From a virus: 44,006 nucleotides of DNA. Of the stretch, positions 30,821-39,601 are shown one piece after another. The first letter of the stretch is position 1. Each line of letters opens with the position of its first letter. Where the stretch lies: IMG/VR virus record IMGVR_UViG_3300024999_000182, positions 1 to 44,006 of that record, one strand, 5' to 3'. A program made the position numbers and the translations under genes. The notes beneath the pieces were generated by a model, which did not search any database, was not told the DNA's origin, and was given only the letters and a program-made list of their open reading frames with translations.

Positions 30821-31739
30821 TGCACCGGTTATTCCTTTAGCGGGACCTTTATTTACTATGCGCCAGATGGAAGAAATCTTTGACTGGCAGAACATTCTCA
30901 TTTATGGTGACTTTGGTGATGGTAAGACTTGGTTAGCTGCTTCGGCGATATTTGTGCCGGATATGTGCGATGTGCTCTATCTTAACCTTGAGGGTGGAGA
31001 AAAGACACTGAAAGAAATTGCGCGTATTTGCCGCAAGAACAATATTGACCCTAATCGTATCATGGTTATTCCTGTTGAATCTTATCAGCAATATGCCTAT
31101 GTGTATGAGTTTATGAAGATTCACATCAGGGCCCGAGACGCTAACGATGAATTGACCCTACGTAAACTCGAAGCTCAGGTGAGAGGACTCTTACCCCAAG
31201 TCGTAATTAATGGGGTACTTGATGAGAGTAAGTTAATGGAACTGATCCCTGTACCGCGTAAGTTCCGTACAGTAATTACCGACTCATTAACAGAGGCTCA
31301 AAAGTATTGCATGTACCAGATCTTAGGTATTAATCCGTCCACACAAAAATTGGATGCAGAACCCGACCAGGCTCAATTTCAGGACTGGGGTAAATCGAGA
31401 GAAATGATTCAATTTCTCATCAGAAGGTACCGCGATTTGCACATTAATTCCATTTTCATTTGTGGTCAAGCAATCGAACAAGATGCGCGTAAAATGTTCC
31501 ATTACGAACCCATGTTACCGGGTAAGTTATCCAACGATGTACGTGGACTAGTGGACACAGTTGGATATTTACGCAAAATTCCTCAAGAAGGAGGCAAAGT
31601 TGTACGTCGACTGATCTTGGAGGGTGGAGTACATGGCGGTGCACATTATGCCGCTAAACATCGATATGGCAGTAACCTTACTGGTTTGTATGTGGATGAC
31701 CCAACTATGGCAATTTTATATAAGATGGGATTGGACTAA
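30813..31739 (+). CDS. Sak4-like RecA-fold recombinase/ATPase, 308 aa
   Basis: Walker A is GDFGDGKTW near residue 31-39, with an initial strand NILIYGDFGDGKT. Walker B-like FRTVITDSLTEAQ is near 148-160. The order matches phage AAA/RecA-core proteins (Sak4 group), which anneal single strands together with an SSB. GGAGGGTAAA precedes the ATG. Neighbours are an exonuclease (upstream) and an SSB-like gene (downstream), a common recombination module. Confidence 0.82.
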   Translation: MADAPVIPLAGPLFTMRQMEEIFDWQNILIYGDFGDGKTWLAASAIFVPDMCDVLYLNLEGGEKTLKEIARICRKNNIDPNRIMVIPVESYQQYAYVYEFMKIHIRARDANDELTLRKLEAQVRGLLPQVVINGVLDESKLMELIPVPRKFRTVITDSLTEAQKYCMYQILGINPSTQKLDAEPDQAQFQDWGKSREMIQFLIRRYRDLHINSIFICGQAIEQDARKMFHYEPMLPGKLSNDVRGLVDTVGYLRKIPQEGGKVVRRLILEGGVHGGAHYAAKHRYGSNLTGLYVDDPTMAILYKMGLD

Positions 31740-31785
31740 TCTAATTCCTTCGCTAATTCTGCCTTAAAGAAAAGTTTTATTAGCC

Positions 31786-31824
31786 CGTTTAAAATCTTGA
31801 ATTTTACGATATTATATTAATATA
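31786..31824 (+). promoter_or_regulatory. Class A phage promoter PA7
   Basis: CGTTTAAAATCTTGAATTTT then the perfect CGATATTATATTAATATA (31807-31824), 82 bp before ATG 31907. Confidence 0.75.
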
Positions 31825-31906
31825 GGAAGAAAACTTTCTATACTGTTCGCGTTGGGTGGAGGAGGGCGAATGGAAGGAGAAAATGTAAAGGGAGCGTGTT
31901 TTAAAC

Positions 31907-32410
31907 ATGGACGGATTCGATTTAATGGGTACCCCCGCAGTGAAAGATCAAGTAGGAGTAGGGGCAGCTTCAGATGCTGGCGGAATGACATTCGACCTCA
32001 CGGGTGTGGAGGAAAACAAAGCTTTTGAGATCATCCCAAAGGGAACGTATGATGCCGTAGTTGATGAGCTGGACTTCGGAGATTCCAAAGCGGGCAATCC
32101 TATGGTAACCGTCAAGTATGCCATTACATCGCCTGAGTTTGAAAAGCGTGTTATCTTCGACTATTGGGTATTACGCGGTAATGGATCAGAGTTTGGTCAG
32201 GCCAAATTGAAAAAGTTCCTCGTGCGTTGTTGCCCAGAGGTAAATCTTTCCGCTTTCACCCCGAAAGATTTTGCCGACGCGGGGATTGCTGTAGGTCGCC
32301 AATGCCGACTTATCTTAGGAATTCAAGTCCAAAAGCAGGGTGAGTACAAAGGGGAAAAACGCAATACGGTCAAAGATGTATTGGCTATGGAAGCTAATTC
32401 TTTCATCTAG
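31907..32410 (+). CDS. SSB-like protein (DUF669-type), 167 aa
   Basis: IIPKGTYDAVVDELDFGDSK then AGNPMVTVKYAIT and EFEKRVIFDYWVL are the beta-barrel signatures of DUF669-like phage single-strand-binding proteins. AAAGGGAG precedes the ATG, 16 bases upstream, so it is somewhat distant. It has its own promoter PA7 and terminator 32430-32460, suggesting high expression. Confidence 0.75.
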   Translation: MDGFDLMGTPAVKDQVGVGAASDAGGMTFDLTGVEENKAFEIIPKGTYDAVVDELDFGDSKAGNPMVTVKYAITSPEFEKRVIFDYWVLRGNGSEFGQAKLKKFLVRCCPEVNLSAFTPKDFADAGIAVGRQCRLILGIQVQKQGEYKGEKRNTVKDVLAMEANSFI

Positions 32411-32429
32411 GACCTATTAATAGAGGTAG

Positions 32430-32460
32430 GGACGTGAGATAAACTCGCGTCCTTATTTTT
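32430..32460 (+). terminator. Terminator of the SSB-like gene
   Basis: GGACGTGAG / CTCGCGTCC stem (one T-G pair) followed by TTATTTTT. Confidence 0.8.
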
Positions 32461-32507
32461 GATTCCTGCTGGAGACAAACCATTAATAGATACAGGGAGG
32501 TAGATAT

Positions 32508-32978
32508 ATGTCAGATGTTTTTATAACAGCTACTAAGGAGTTCTCATGGGACATGAGCCACATATTAGCCGAACATGAAGGATTATGTTTGAATTTGCAT
32601 GGGCACACTTACATCATGCATGTAACAGTCTTTCATAAGCCGCCACATAAATTGGAGCCAAAAGGTCCTGCACAGGGTATGATAGTTGACTTCAAGGGAT
32701 TGAAGGAAGTTGTAAAAAATCTAATTGTGGATCCGCTGGATCACGCCTTTATGGGATGGGAGCATTCACCGGATGGATGCGAACAGATGATTATTGCTAC
32801 ATTGCGCAAGTACAAACGTAAACATCAATTGGTAGGTTATAGACCCACTGCCGAAAATATGGCAATCAATTTCCTCCTGATGATCAATTCCGAATTGGAA
32901 AACATTAACGCTCCGTATAGAGCCAATTGCGTCAAGATATGGGAGACACCCACTAGTTACGCGGAGGCAATACTATGA
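32508..32978 (+). CDS. queD: 6-carboxy-tetrahydropterin synthase QueD, 156 aa
   Basis: Converts dihydroneopterin triphosphate to 6-carboxy-tetrahydropterin in 7-deazaguanine synthesis. Motifs: CLNLHGHTY (zinc-binding His pair with Cys near 27), IVDFKGLK, LDHAFM, RPTAENMA, WETPTSYAE. The ATG has AGGGAGG upstream and overlaps the queE start by 4 bp. First gene of the modification cluster, which runs to 37010. Confidence 0.92.
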   Translation: MSDVFITATKEFSWDMSHILAEHEGLCLNLHGHTYIMHVTVFHKPPHKLEPKGPAQGMIVDFKGLKEVVKNLIVDPLDHAFMGWEHSPDGCEQMIIATLRKYKRKHQLVGYRPTAENMAINFLLMINSELENINAPYRANCVKIWETPTSYAEAIL

Positions 32979-33565
32979 TGGGGCAATTACCTGTAATGGA
33001 AATATTTGACAGCATTCAAGGTGAGGGGGCATACGTGGGTTTTCCTGTAACTTTCATCCGCTTGGCAGGATGCAATCTCAGATGCCCATGGTGCGATACT
33101 AAAGAGTCCTGGGCGGGGGAAAATATGGTGAGGATGCTGCCGGATGAGATTGTAGCCAAGTGTTCTTGTTATATAGTAGTCATAACTGGTGGAGAACCTT
33201 GTATGCACGACATACAAGAATTGGTGGATATGTTGCATGAGAAGGGTAAGTTTGTTTGCATTGAAACAAATGGTACATTACCCACTCCGCTTGGAGCTGA
33301 TTGGGTAACATGCTCACCTAAACCCCCCATGTACAATATTGACACGGCATGTCGATTTGATGAACTGAAGTATGTGGTAGATGATTCCTTTGAGCTGAAT
33401 ATTATTCCCGAAGTGCATAGATCACTAGGGTCTAAAGTAATGGTTTCTATACAGCCACAAGCATTCGATATGGAAAATTCAGTGAAAAAAGCGACTGAAT
33501 TGGTAATGTCAGTTAACTATCTACGTATGGGAATCCAAATGCATAAAGTAATCAACGTCAAATGA
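32975..33565 (+). CDS. queE: 7-carboxy-7-deazaguanine synthase QueE, 196 aa
   Basis: Radical SAM enzyme forming the deazapurine ring. GCNLRCPWCDTKESW holds the CxxxCxxC iron-sulphur motif, ITGGEP the SAM-binding motif, and IETNGT follows. The N-terminal DSIQGEGAYVGFPVTFIRLAGC is characteristic. ATGA overlap with queD. Slightly short (usual length 200-240). Confidence 0.93.
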   Translation: MMGQLPVMEIFDSIQGEGAYVGFPVTFIRLAGCNLRCPWCDTKESWAGENMVRMLPDEIVAKCSCYIVVITGGEPCMHDIQELVDMLHEKGKFVCIETNGTLPTPLGADWVTCSPKPPMYNIDTACRFDELKYVVDDSFELNIIPEVHRSLGSKVMVSIQPQAFDMENSVKKATELVMSVNYLRMGIQMHKVINVK

Positions 33566-33580
33566 AAAGGAGAAAAGTTG

Positions 33581-34156
33581 ATGAATGAATCAGTCGAACA
33601 CAATCAGGGTAAAATTATGAATGCTGTTTGTAAATTGTTAGAAAGTATTGGGGAGGATTCCCACCGTGAAGGATTACTCGATACTCCTGCGCGTGTGGTA
33701 AAAGCCTACACTAAATTCTTCGAGGGATATGGTATGGATCCCCACGAAATTTTAGGGAGGGTGTTCGAGGATGACCCTCATCAAGAAATCGTTATTGTTC
33801 GTAATATCCAATTTTACAGTCATTGTGAGCATCACATGGTACCCTTCTTCGGTAAAGCACATATCGCCTATATACCTAATGGTCGGATTGTTGGTATTAG
33901 TAAGTTGGCCCGCCTTGTTGAATGTTTTGCTCGTAGATTACAGGTACAAGAACGACTTACCTCCCAAATTGCTGACACACTTAGCGGGGTTTTGGAACCA
34001 TTAGGAGTTATGGTAGTTATGGAAGCAGAGCACATGTGTATGACATCACGCGGAATCGAAAAGCCCGGTACCTCAACTGTTACATCGGCTGTTCGCGGAG
34101 TATTCAGAGACAAGCCAGAAGCTCGAGCTGAAGCATTAATGTTAATTAAGGGGTGA
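33581..34156 (+). CDS. folE: GTP cyclohydrolase I FolE, 191 aa
   Basis: First step from GTP to dihydroneopterin triphosphate. [18 protein letters not shown] carries the zinc-binding Cys/His and catalytic His, with [20 protein letters not shown] and HMCMTSRG following, all standard for FolE. ATG 33581 is chosen; a TTG 3 bp earlier is also in frame. AAAGGAG precedes it. Confidence 0.95.
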   Translation: MNESVEHNQGKIMNAVCKLLESIGEDSHREGLLDTPARVVKAYTKFFEGYGMDPHEILGRVFEDDPHQEIVIVRNIQFYSHCEHHMVPFFGKAHIAYIPNGRIVGISKLARLVECFARRLQVQERLTSQIADTLSGVLEPLGVMVVMEAEHMCMTSRGIEKPGTSTVTSAVRGVFRDKPEARAEALMLIKG

Positions 34157-34160
34157 CAAT

Positions 34161-34481
34161 ATGCAAAGAGTAATTGTGATTGACGAAAATCCAGACGGTA
34201 CGCGTAAAGTAACCTTACACAACATGGAAAAGGTTGGCCAGATAACAGTAATTAATCGTGCGCGTACCCACTTTGCTTGCGAACATGCATATAAAAGTGT
34301 CGCACTACAACAAGCACGTTTTGCCTTAACCATCGAGTGCCTACCGGATGAAGAAAATGCATTATTTACGCACTATGATCCTGAGAGAGATATTCGTCAA
34401 TGGAGTGATGTAGAATTATTTGAGGAACTCCGCAAACGAAAATGTCTGGTAGAAGAAACTATCTATAAGATTAAGGGTTAA
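34161..34481 (+). CDS. Hypothetical protein in the modification cluster, 106 aa
   Basis: MQRVIVIDENPDGTRKVTLH..., beta strands then a helical C-terminus (SDVELFEELRKRKCLVEETI). It starts 4 bp after folE with AAGGGG as ribosome-binding site. No family recognised. Position between folE and mazG suggests a link to nucleotide handling, but nothing in the sequence confirms it. Confidence 0.6.
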   Translation: MQRVIVIDENPDGTRKVTLHNMEKVGQITVINRARTHFACEHAYKSVALQQARFALTIECLPDEENALFTHYDPERDIRQWSDVELFEELRKRKCLVEETIYKIKG

Positions 34482-34531
34482 AGAGAAGGGCGTAAGCTAG
34501 CCCGGGCTGGAAAGAGTAAGGAGGGTTTGAA

Positions 34532-34936
34532 TTGGAATTTGAAGGGTATCAAAGAGCCGCTTCCGGAACGTTCAAAGTGCATGAGATGTTAACTCCAGAG
34601 CAGGCGGAACTGTTAGATTGGTCTATGGGTTTAGCCGGCGAAACAGGTGAGGTATGTGAACTTATAAAACACCACGTATTCCATAAGGAGCCACTTGATC
34701 GGATGAAGGTAGCCAAAGAGTTAGGCGATGTATTATGGTATATTTCCGCAGTAGCTAAGAGCTTGGGTATATCATTAGACGTCATAGCAGAATTGAATCT
34801 CTCCAAGTTGGCACATAGGCATTTGGGTAAGTATTCCCACACAAATAGTGCAGATAGACACGGCAAGGAGAATCGATTTGAAACTACTGAGCATTATTTA
34901 GCACTACGCAGCGTTATTGAAGGGGATGTTAAATAA
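34532..34936 (+). CDS. MazG-like nucleotide pyrophosphohydrolase, 134 aa
   Basis: GLAGETGEVCELIKHHVFHK followed by AKELGDVLWYISAVA gives the EXXE...EXXD metal-binding pattern of MazG/dUTPase-like all-alpha NTP hydrolases. TTG start with AAGGAGGG upstream. May remove non-canonical or excess (d)NTPs. Overlaps the next start (TAATG). Confidence 0.82.
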   Translation: MEFEGYQRAASGTFKVHEMLTPEQAELLDWSMGLAGETGEVCELIKHHVFHKEPLDRMKVAKELGDVLWYISAVAKSLGISLDVIAELNLSKLAHRHLGKYSHTNSADRHGKENRFETTEHYLALRSVIEGDVK

Positions 34937-35385
34937 TGGGATACACCTTCATGATTGACGATGAGCGGGAGGAAAGAGAAAAGATGGAAAAAGAAGCGGC
35001 ACGTACCAGTGGTGGTTTGGTGGACGGAGGCCAACGGGAAAACTTCGAAACTGGAGCCATGAGGGAACCTGCTACGGGTAAAGGGCGATACGATTTGATA
35101 TCGCCGTTTGCTCTACACCGTTTAGCGCAACACTACGAGAATGGTGTCGCTAAGTATGCTGAACGCAACTGGGAGAAAGGACTTCCTGCGTCGCGTATGA
35201 TTGATAGCGCTAAGAGGCATCTTAATCAGTATATGATGGGCAATGCAGATGAAGATCATCTCGCTGCGGCAGCGTGGAATATCTTCTGTGTGTTACACTT
35301 TGAAGAGTGCTTACCTAAAATGTTAAAAGATTTACCTATGCGCTGGAAACACGATGCTAATAAAGGGGAGGATGTATTAAAATGA
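34936..35385 (+). CDS. dATP/dGTP diphosphohydrolase-like protein (DUF5664), 149 aa
   Basis: Conserved landmarks: RENFETGAMREPATGKGRYD, SPFALHRLAQHYENGVAKYA, ERNWEKG, DSAKRHLNQYM, DEDHLAAAAWN. This matches the dATP/dGTP diphosphohydrolase-type phage family; it is related to the enzymes found in base-modified phages. A CGTACCAGTGGTGG match inside the gene (35002-35032) is translated as RTSGGLVDGG. The ATGA overlap with queC ties it to the cluster. Confidence 0.8.
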   Translation: MGYTFMIDDEREEREKMEKEAARTSGGLVDGGQRENFETGAMREPATGKGRYDLISPFALHRLAQHYENGVAKYAERNWEKGLPASRMIDSAKRHLNQYMMGNADEDHLAAAAWNIFCVLHFEECLPKMLKDLPMRWKHDANKGEDVLK

Positions 35386-36119
35386 AAGCAGTAGTCCTAT
35401 TAAGCGGAGGCTTGGATAGTACAACGTGCCTAGCTATGGCTTTGGAGAACTATCAACCAGATGAGGTTTTAGCCTTATCCCTCATCTATGGACAGAAGCA
35501 TTCAAAGGAATTAGATTGTGCTGTTACCATAGCCGAGCATTATGGAGTTCGTCACGTTATTCGTGACTTAACGGGTGTCTTCGATCTGGCAGGAGATAAT
35601 CCATTACTCAAGGGCGGTAAGGATATCATTCACGAATCCTATGCCGAACAGCTTCGCAAACAACCTGGTACGGTAGATACCTATGTACCATTTCGTAATG
35701 GTTTACTTCTTTCTTATGCAACAGCTATTGCATATAGTGTCGACGCGAATATTGTTGTCTATGGTGCTCACGCAGATGATGCAGCAGGAAGAGCTTATCC
35801 AGACTGTACTCCGGAGTTCTATATGGGCATGCACAATGCCATTAGGTATGGTACTGCGGGTAAAGTTAGCTTATTTGCACCACTTATTAATATGAATAAA
35901 GCAGCCGTAGTTGGGGCCGGATTAGTATTGAATGCTCCGTACGAGCTCACCTGGTCCTGTTACGAAGGAGAGCAAGAGTCATGTGGTACTTGTGGTACCT
36001 GTATCGATCGTCAAGCGGCGTTCGGCATTAATGATGTAGAGGATCCAATCCCCTATACGCAGAGATTATCTTTCGGTGCCGAACGGCAAAAACGCATCGA
36101 TGTAGGTAAGGCCAAATGA
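35382..36119 (+). CDS. queC: preQ0 synthase QueC, 245 aa
   Basis: ATP-dependent conversion of 7-carboxy-7-deazaguanine to preQ0. PP-loop motif VLLSGGLDSTTCLA at 5-18, YGQKHSKEL, the ADDAAGRAYPDCTPEFY region, and zinc-binding WSCYEGEQESCGTCGTCIDR with four Cys near the C-terminus. GGGGAGG precedes the ATG. With FolE, QueD and QueE this completes the path from GTP to preQ0. Confidence 0.95.
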   Translation: MKAVVLLSGGLDSTTCLAMALENYQPDEVLALSLIYGQKHSKELDCAVTIAEHYGVRHVIRDLTGVFDLAGDNPLLKGGKDIIHESYAEQLRKQPGTVDTYVPFRNGLLLSYATAIAYSVDANIVVYGAHADDAAGRAYPDCTPEFYMGMHNAIRYGTAGKVSLFAPLINMNKAAVVGAGLVLNAPYELTWSCYEGEQESCGTCGTCIDRQAAFGINDVEDPIPYTQRLSFGAERQKRIDVGKAK

Positions 36120-36196
36120 GGGTGTAGAGTTTGCTTGGTATGTTTTGATCGGAGCTCACCTGTCTGCGAACATCCAGATTATTATTAAGGCGTTCC

Positions 36197-36220
36197 GGAG
36201 GCATCGCATGAAGAGCCTCC
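36197..36220 (+). terminator. Hairpin before the DpdA gene (partial terminator/attenuator)
   Basis: GGAGGC-N12-GCCTCC followed by TATTAATTTATTT. Lies between queC and the dpdA-like gene, so may tune its expression or end the queC transcript in part. Confidence 0.55.
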
Positions 36221-36245
36221 TATTAATTTATTTGGGGGAAGAGAG

Positions 36246-37010
36246 ATGCAAGTCGCCACTATATTACCCACACACTATTTATCGTTAATTAAGGATAAGC
36301 CATACCATATGGCATTAGCGCATCTAGTCGGCGTAGATAAGACGTACACGGAATTCTACATGCGTATGGCGACTGAAGGTAAATTTGTCAATCTGGATAA
36401 TGGGGTAATTGAGACCGGGGTACCTATGAGTATTGAACGAATAGTTGCGAAAGCTAATCTGATTGGGGCACATGAACTAATTCTTCCGGATACCTTGGAT
36501 GAAGCAGAAATAACGCTAGACGCTGCCTGCGAAGCCATACCCTATGCACGGGAACACTTTAAAGGAAAACTCATGGGTGTGCCACAAGGTAAAACTATGG
36601 AAGAGTGGATTGAATGTGCTAAGCTTATGTTGGAAATGGATATCGATACCATCGGTATACCTAAGCGCCTAGTTAAGAATTGTGAACGCGATGCGCGTCT
36701 TGCAGCTCTGCATCTTTTGGGATGGTCTCTACGCGGTAGAGATGTGCATCTGTTGGGATGTCAGGAGACTCCCATTGAGTGTACGATGATTGAGAAAGCT
36801 GCCCAAGCTAAACATATTGTTCCTATACGCGGAGTAGATAGTGCTATTGCCTATGTGTATGCCAGAGAGAATATGCTTATTAGTCAGGGACCAAGACCTA
36901 GTGGGGAAATAGACTTCAGTGCTCACGATGCACATATGGATAAGTTGTTACGTAATATTGAAATTTGGGAATCTGCCTGCACACTATCATCAGGATACCA
37001 ACTCTATTAA
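36246..37010 (+). CDS. dpdA: DpdA-family 7-deazaguanine DNA transglycosylase, 254 aa
   Basis: TGT-like protein that exchanges guanine in DNA for a 7-deazaguanine. Visible landmarks: ILPTHYL start, FVNLDNGVIETG (48-58), ILPDTLD (79-85), LMGVPQGKTMEEW (109-121), TIGIPKRL, HLLGCQE and IRGVDSAIAY (194-203). These correspond to the phage DpdA group, not to tRNA TGT (no zinc-binding Cys cluster). GGGGGAAGAG precedes the ATG. Substrate is presumably preQ0 from the adjacent genes. Confidence 0.82.
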   Translation: MQVATILPTHYLSLIKDKPYHMALAHLVGVDKTYTEFYMRMATEGKFVNLDNGVIETGVPMSIERIVAKANLIGAHELILPDTLDEAEITLDAACEAIPYAREHFKGKLMGVPQGKTMEEWIECAKLMLEMDIDTIGIPKRLVKNCERDARLAALHLLGWSLRGRDVHLLGCQETPIECTMIEKAAQAKHIVPIRGVDSAIAYVYARENMLISQGPRPSGEIDFSAHDAHMDKLLRNIEIWESACTLSSGYQLY

Positions 37011-37021
37011 GGAGGAAGATT

Positions 37022-39553
37022 ATGTCAGCTTGTAACGATTGCCTTACCTGTCCCTGTAGAGTTTATCCTCAGCTAATAAGACCTCTATCGGTGGGACAGC
37101 GCGACATAATGGTTATTGGGGAAGCCATAACTGCCGGTGAAGCACGTAAGGGTGAGGTCATGACGGGACCTGGAGCGGATATACTTAAGCAGACAATGGC
37201 AAAGGTAGGTCTCCCAACCGATACAAGAATAGTGCATTACACAACTGCTATTGCTTGTGCAGTTCCTAGGAAGAAGGGTAAACAATTTCCTAAGGAGCCA
37301 ACGGTATATTGTAGAGACAGATTACTTAGAGAGATAGCTGCTGTTAAGCCTAAGTATGTTATTACTTTGGGAAAGGTTGCTTTCCAAACATTGTCGGGTA
37401 ACTACAATGTAAAGATCACGGAGGAGTACGCAAGACCTCGGGAGTTTAGCGTTGATAGTAGTGGGTTTATCACAAAGACTACGGTGATTCCTATAATGCA
37501 TCCAGCATTGATTATCCGTGCCCCGGGGGATTTTAAACCATTTCTAGCTTCGTTGTTCTTGATAGCCAATCTTTATTCGGGGGGATCTGCCCATGATACA
37601 GGAGAAACAAAATGGCAAATCTTGGACACCGAAGCAAAGATCGATCAAGCATTACAGTTCCTGCCTAGATTTTCACGAGTTGCGGCAGACATTGAAACTA
37701 CTGGCTTGGATTACAGGATCGTCGATTTTCTGGTTCTTGGTATATGTTTTGGTAAGAACAAGGTTCTGGTAATTCCGCGTGAAATGATGCATCGTATCGC
37801 TGAGTTCTTTGATTTACCCAACATCAAATGGACTTGGCAGGGGGGTAAATACGACAAGAAAGTATTGTGGCGAAGAAAGTTAGGCACCGTATCTATTGAT
37901 ATGGATACGATGTACATGCATTGCGTGTTAGATGAAACTTCTTCGCATGATTTGGGTTCCTTAACTAGGAACTATCTTCAAGCTGCTGAATATAAGTACA
38001 AGATGAACCAAAACTGGAAGGTTGTCACCCTGGACACATATCCTCAGTTCTTTGAGGCACTTGTTGAACGTGTGGCCGTAGACGCAGACTACACATACCA
38101 GCTAGAAGATGTACTGATGGAAGAGATTGACCGACCAGAGAATGCATGCCTGAAGAAACTATATCACACGCTTATAGTGCCTGCATCGAATTTCTTATCG
38201 CGGGTAGAACAAAACGGTATGCTTGTGGATAAAGATTATTTGGACGAGATGAATGGCAAGTATGATGTATTAATTGCCGAGATTAAAGACGAAGTAGAAG
38301 AAGCCGCTGCACCTTATTGGAATCGTGATCTATATATGGCAGAATCTGGTGCGAAGAGTGCCCCTGTACGATTTAATCCAGCTAGCCCAAAACAGATGGC
38401 GTGGATGGTATTCGATCGATTGAAACTTAGACCCCGACGTAAGAAGGGTAGAAGTACGGACAAAGATATCCTAAATTCCATCGAAACGGATCTTCCACTC
38501 ATTAAAAAGGTGCTAGAATATCGCAGTACACAAAAGGAACAGTCTACGTATATTGAGGGTACCTTGAAAGCTCGAGATACTGATGGGCGAGTTCGTACCA
38601 CATTTAGTTTACACATTGCAGCTACCGGTCGTTTAACTAGTAAGGAACCCAATGTACAAAATGTGACATCCGCTAACGGAGTAGGAAATGTTCGTAGAGC
38701 GCATATACCAAAAGAGGGTTTTATACTAGGGGAGATTGACTATGCGGGAGCAGAATTGCGATGGCTGGCATTTCTAAGTAGATGCCCCGTAATGATGGAT
38801 GTTTTCAAGACCGACAGAAATTTACACGTGGAAACCGCCACAGCCCTATATGGTCCACATTTCACGAAGCAGCAAAAGTTACGCGCCAAAGCAACTAATT
38901 TCGGTATTCCCTACGGAAGGGAAGACCAATCATTTGTGGACGAGTTTAACATGTCCCGTGAAGATGCACACGAAATGCGTATGGGATGGTTAAACAAGTA
39001 CTACGGTTGCCGAGATTATCTACAATGGTGTGCCGATCAGGTGGCTTTGGGAAATTATTTAGAGACACCTTGGGGAAGACGTAGACGATTTGGTCTCGTA
39101 ACACCTGAATCGCTGCATAATCTCCAGAATGAAGCTAGAAACTTTCCCATTCAAAGTTCCTCTTCTGACTTATTACTATATTGTGCCATGAAGATGGAAA
39201 AACCATTAAAGAAAGAATTCAATACGAGTATCACCGATTTGGTTCACGACTCCGCACTGATGGAAATTCCCAATGATGTGGAGATCATAAAGGCTGTAGG
39301 AGAATATGCTGCCGGAGTGATGGCGCAAGCACCTATCGATTTATTCAATTGTGATGTGCCATTTAAAACAGACTTTGAAGTGGGAGCAGATTGGGGTAAT
39401 TTAGTCGGATTCAATACGGACACCAAACAAGTATTTTGGGAAGATAAGGTGACTGATAAAGATGTATTTATGGACTATGGGGCATGGGTCAAAGATGCAT
39501 ATCATCACCATATCTACAAGACGGAGTGGTATAAATCATTACGTACGCTGTAG
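37022..39553 (+). CDS. UDG-like / 3'-5' exonuclease / PolA polymerase fusion, 843 aa
   Basis: Residues 1-195 resemble family 4/5 uracil-DNA glycosylases: CNDCLTCPC and a later Cys pair (iron-sulphur ligands), GEAITAGEARKGEVMTGPGA (motif A) and MHPALIIRAPGD (motif B). Residues 215-370 are a DEDDy 3'-5' exonuclease (AADIETTGLD). Residues 390-800 are PolA: EIDYAGAELRWLAF near 570, RAKATNFGIPYGR near 620, LVHDSALMEIP near 740. ATG 37022 has AAGGAGGAAG upstream. Main phage replicative polymerase. Confidence 0.93.
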   Translation: MSACNDCLTCPCRVYPQLIRPLSVGQRDIMVIGEAITAGEARKGEVMTGPGADILKQTMAKVGLPTDTRIVHYTTAIACAVPRKKGKQFPKEPTVYCRDRLLREIAAVKPKYVITLGKVAFQTLSGNYNVKITEEYARPREFSVDSSGFITKTTVIPIMHPALIIRAPGDFKPFLASLFLIANLYSGGSAHDTGETKWQILDTEAKIDQALQFLPRFSRVAADIETTGLDYRIVDFLVLGICFGKNKVLVIPREMMHRIAEFFDLPNIKWTWQGGKYDKKVLWRRKLGTVSIDMDTMYMHCVLDETSSHDLGSLTRNYLQAAEYKYKMNQNWKVVTLDTYPQFFEALVERVAVDADYTYQLEDVLMEEIDRPENACLKKLYHTLIVPASNFLSRVEQNGMLVDKDYLDEMNGKYDVLIAEIKDEVEEAAAPYWNRDLYMAESGAKSAPVRFNPASPKQMAWMVFDRLKLRPRRKKGRSTDKDILNSIETDLPLIKKVLEYRSTQKEQSTYIEGTLKARDTDGRVRTTFSLHIAATGRLTSKEPNVQNVTSANGVGNVRRAHIPKEGFILGEIDYAGAELRWLAFLSRCPVMMDVFKTDRNLHVETATALYGPHFTKQQKLRAKATNFGIPYGREDQSFVDEFNMSREDAHEMRMGWLNKYYGCRDYLQWCADQVALGNYLETPWGRRRRFGLVTPESLHNLQNEARNFPIQSSSSDLLLYCAMKMEKPLKKEFNTSITDLVHDSALMEIPNDVEIIKAVGEYAAGVMAQAPIDLFNCDVPFKTDFEVGADWGNLVGFNTDTKQVFWEDKVTDKDVFMDYGAWVKDAYHHHIYKTEWYKSLRTL

Positions 39554-39554
39554 G

Positions 39555-39579
39555 CGTACCAGTGGTGGGAGGCGGAGCC
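39555..39579 (+). repeat. Dispersed element R8
   Basis: CGTACCAGTGGTGGGAGGCG then GAGCC, starting 2 bases after the polymerase stop codon. Confidence 0.65.
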
Positions 39580-39601
39580 AATTCGCTGCGATTATTTCAA
39601 A

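Noticed and set aside
34936-35385. 2-aminoadenine (Z) genome system because of the dATP/dGTP-hydrolase-like gene
   Set aside because: No PurZ-like adenylosuccinate synthetase is in the window, and the polymerase is not next to one. The gene is better explained by the deazaguanine cluster or general nucleotide control.
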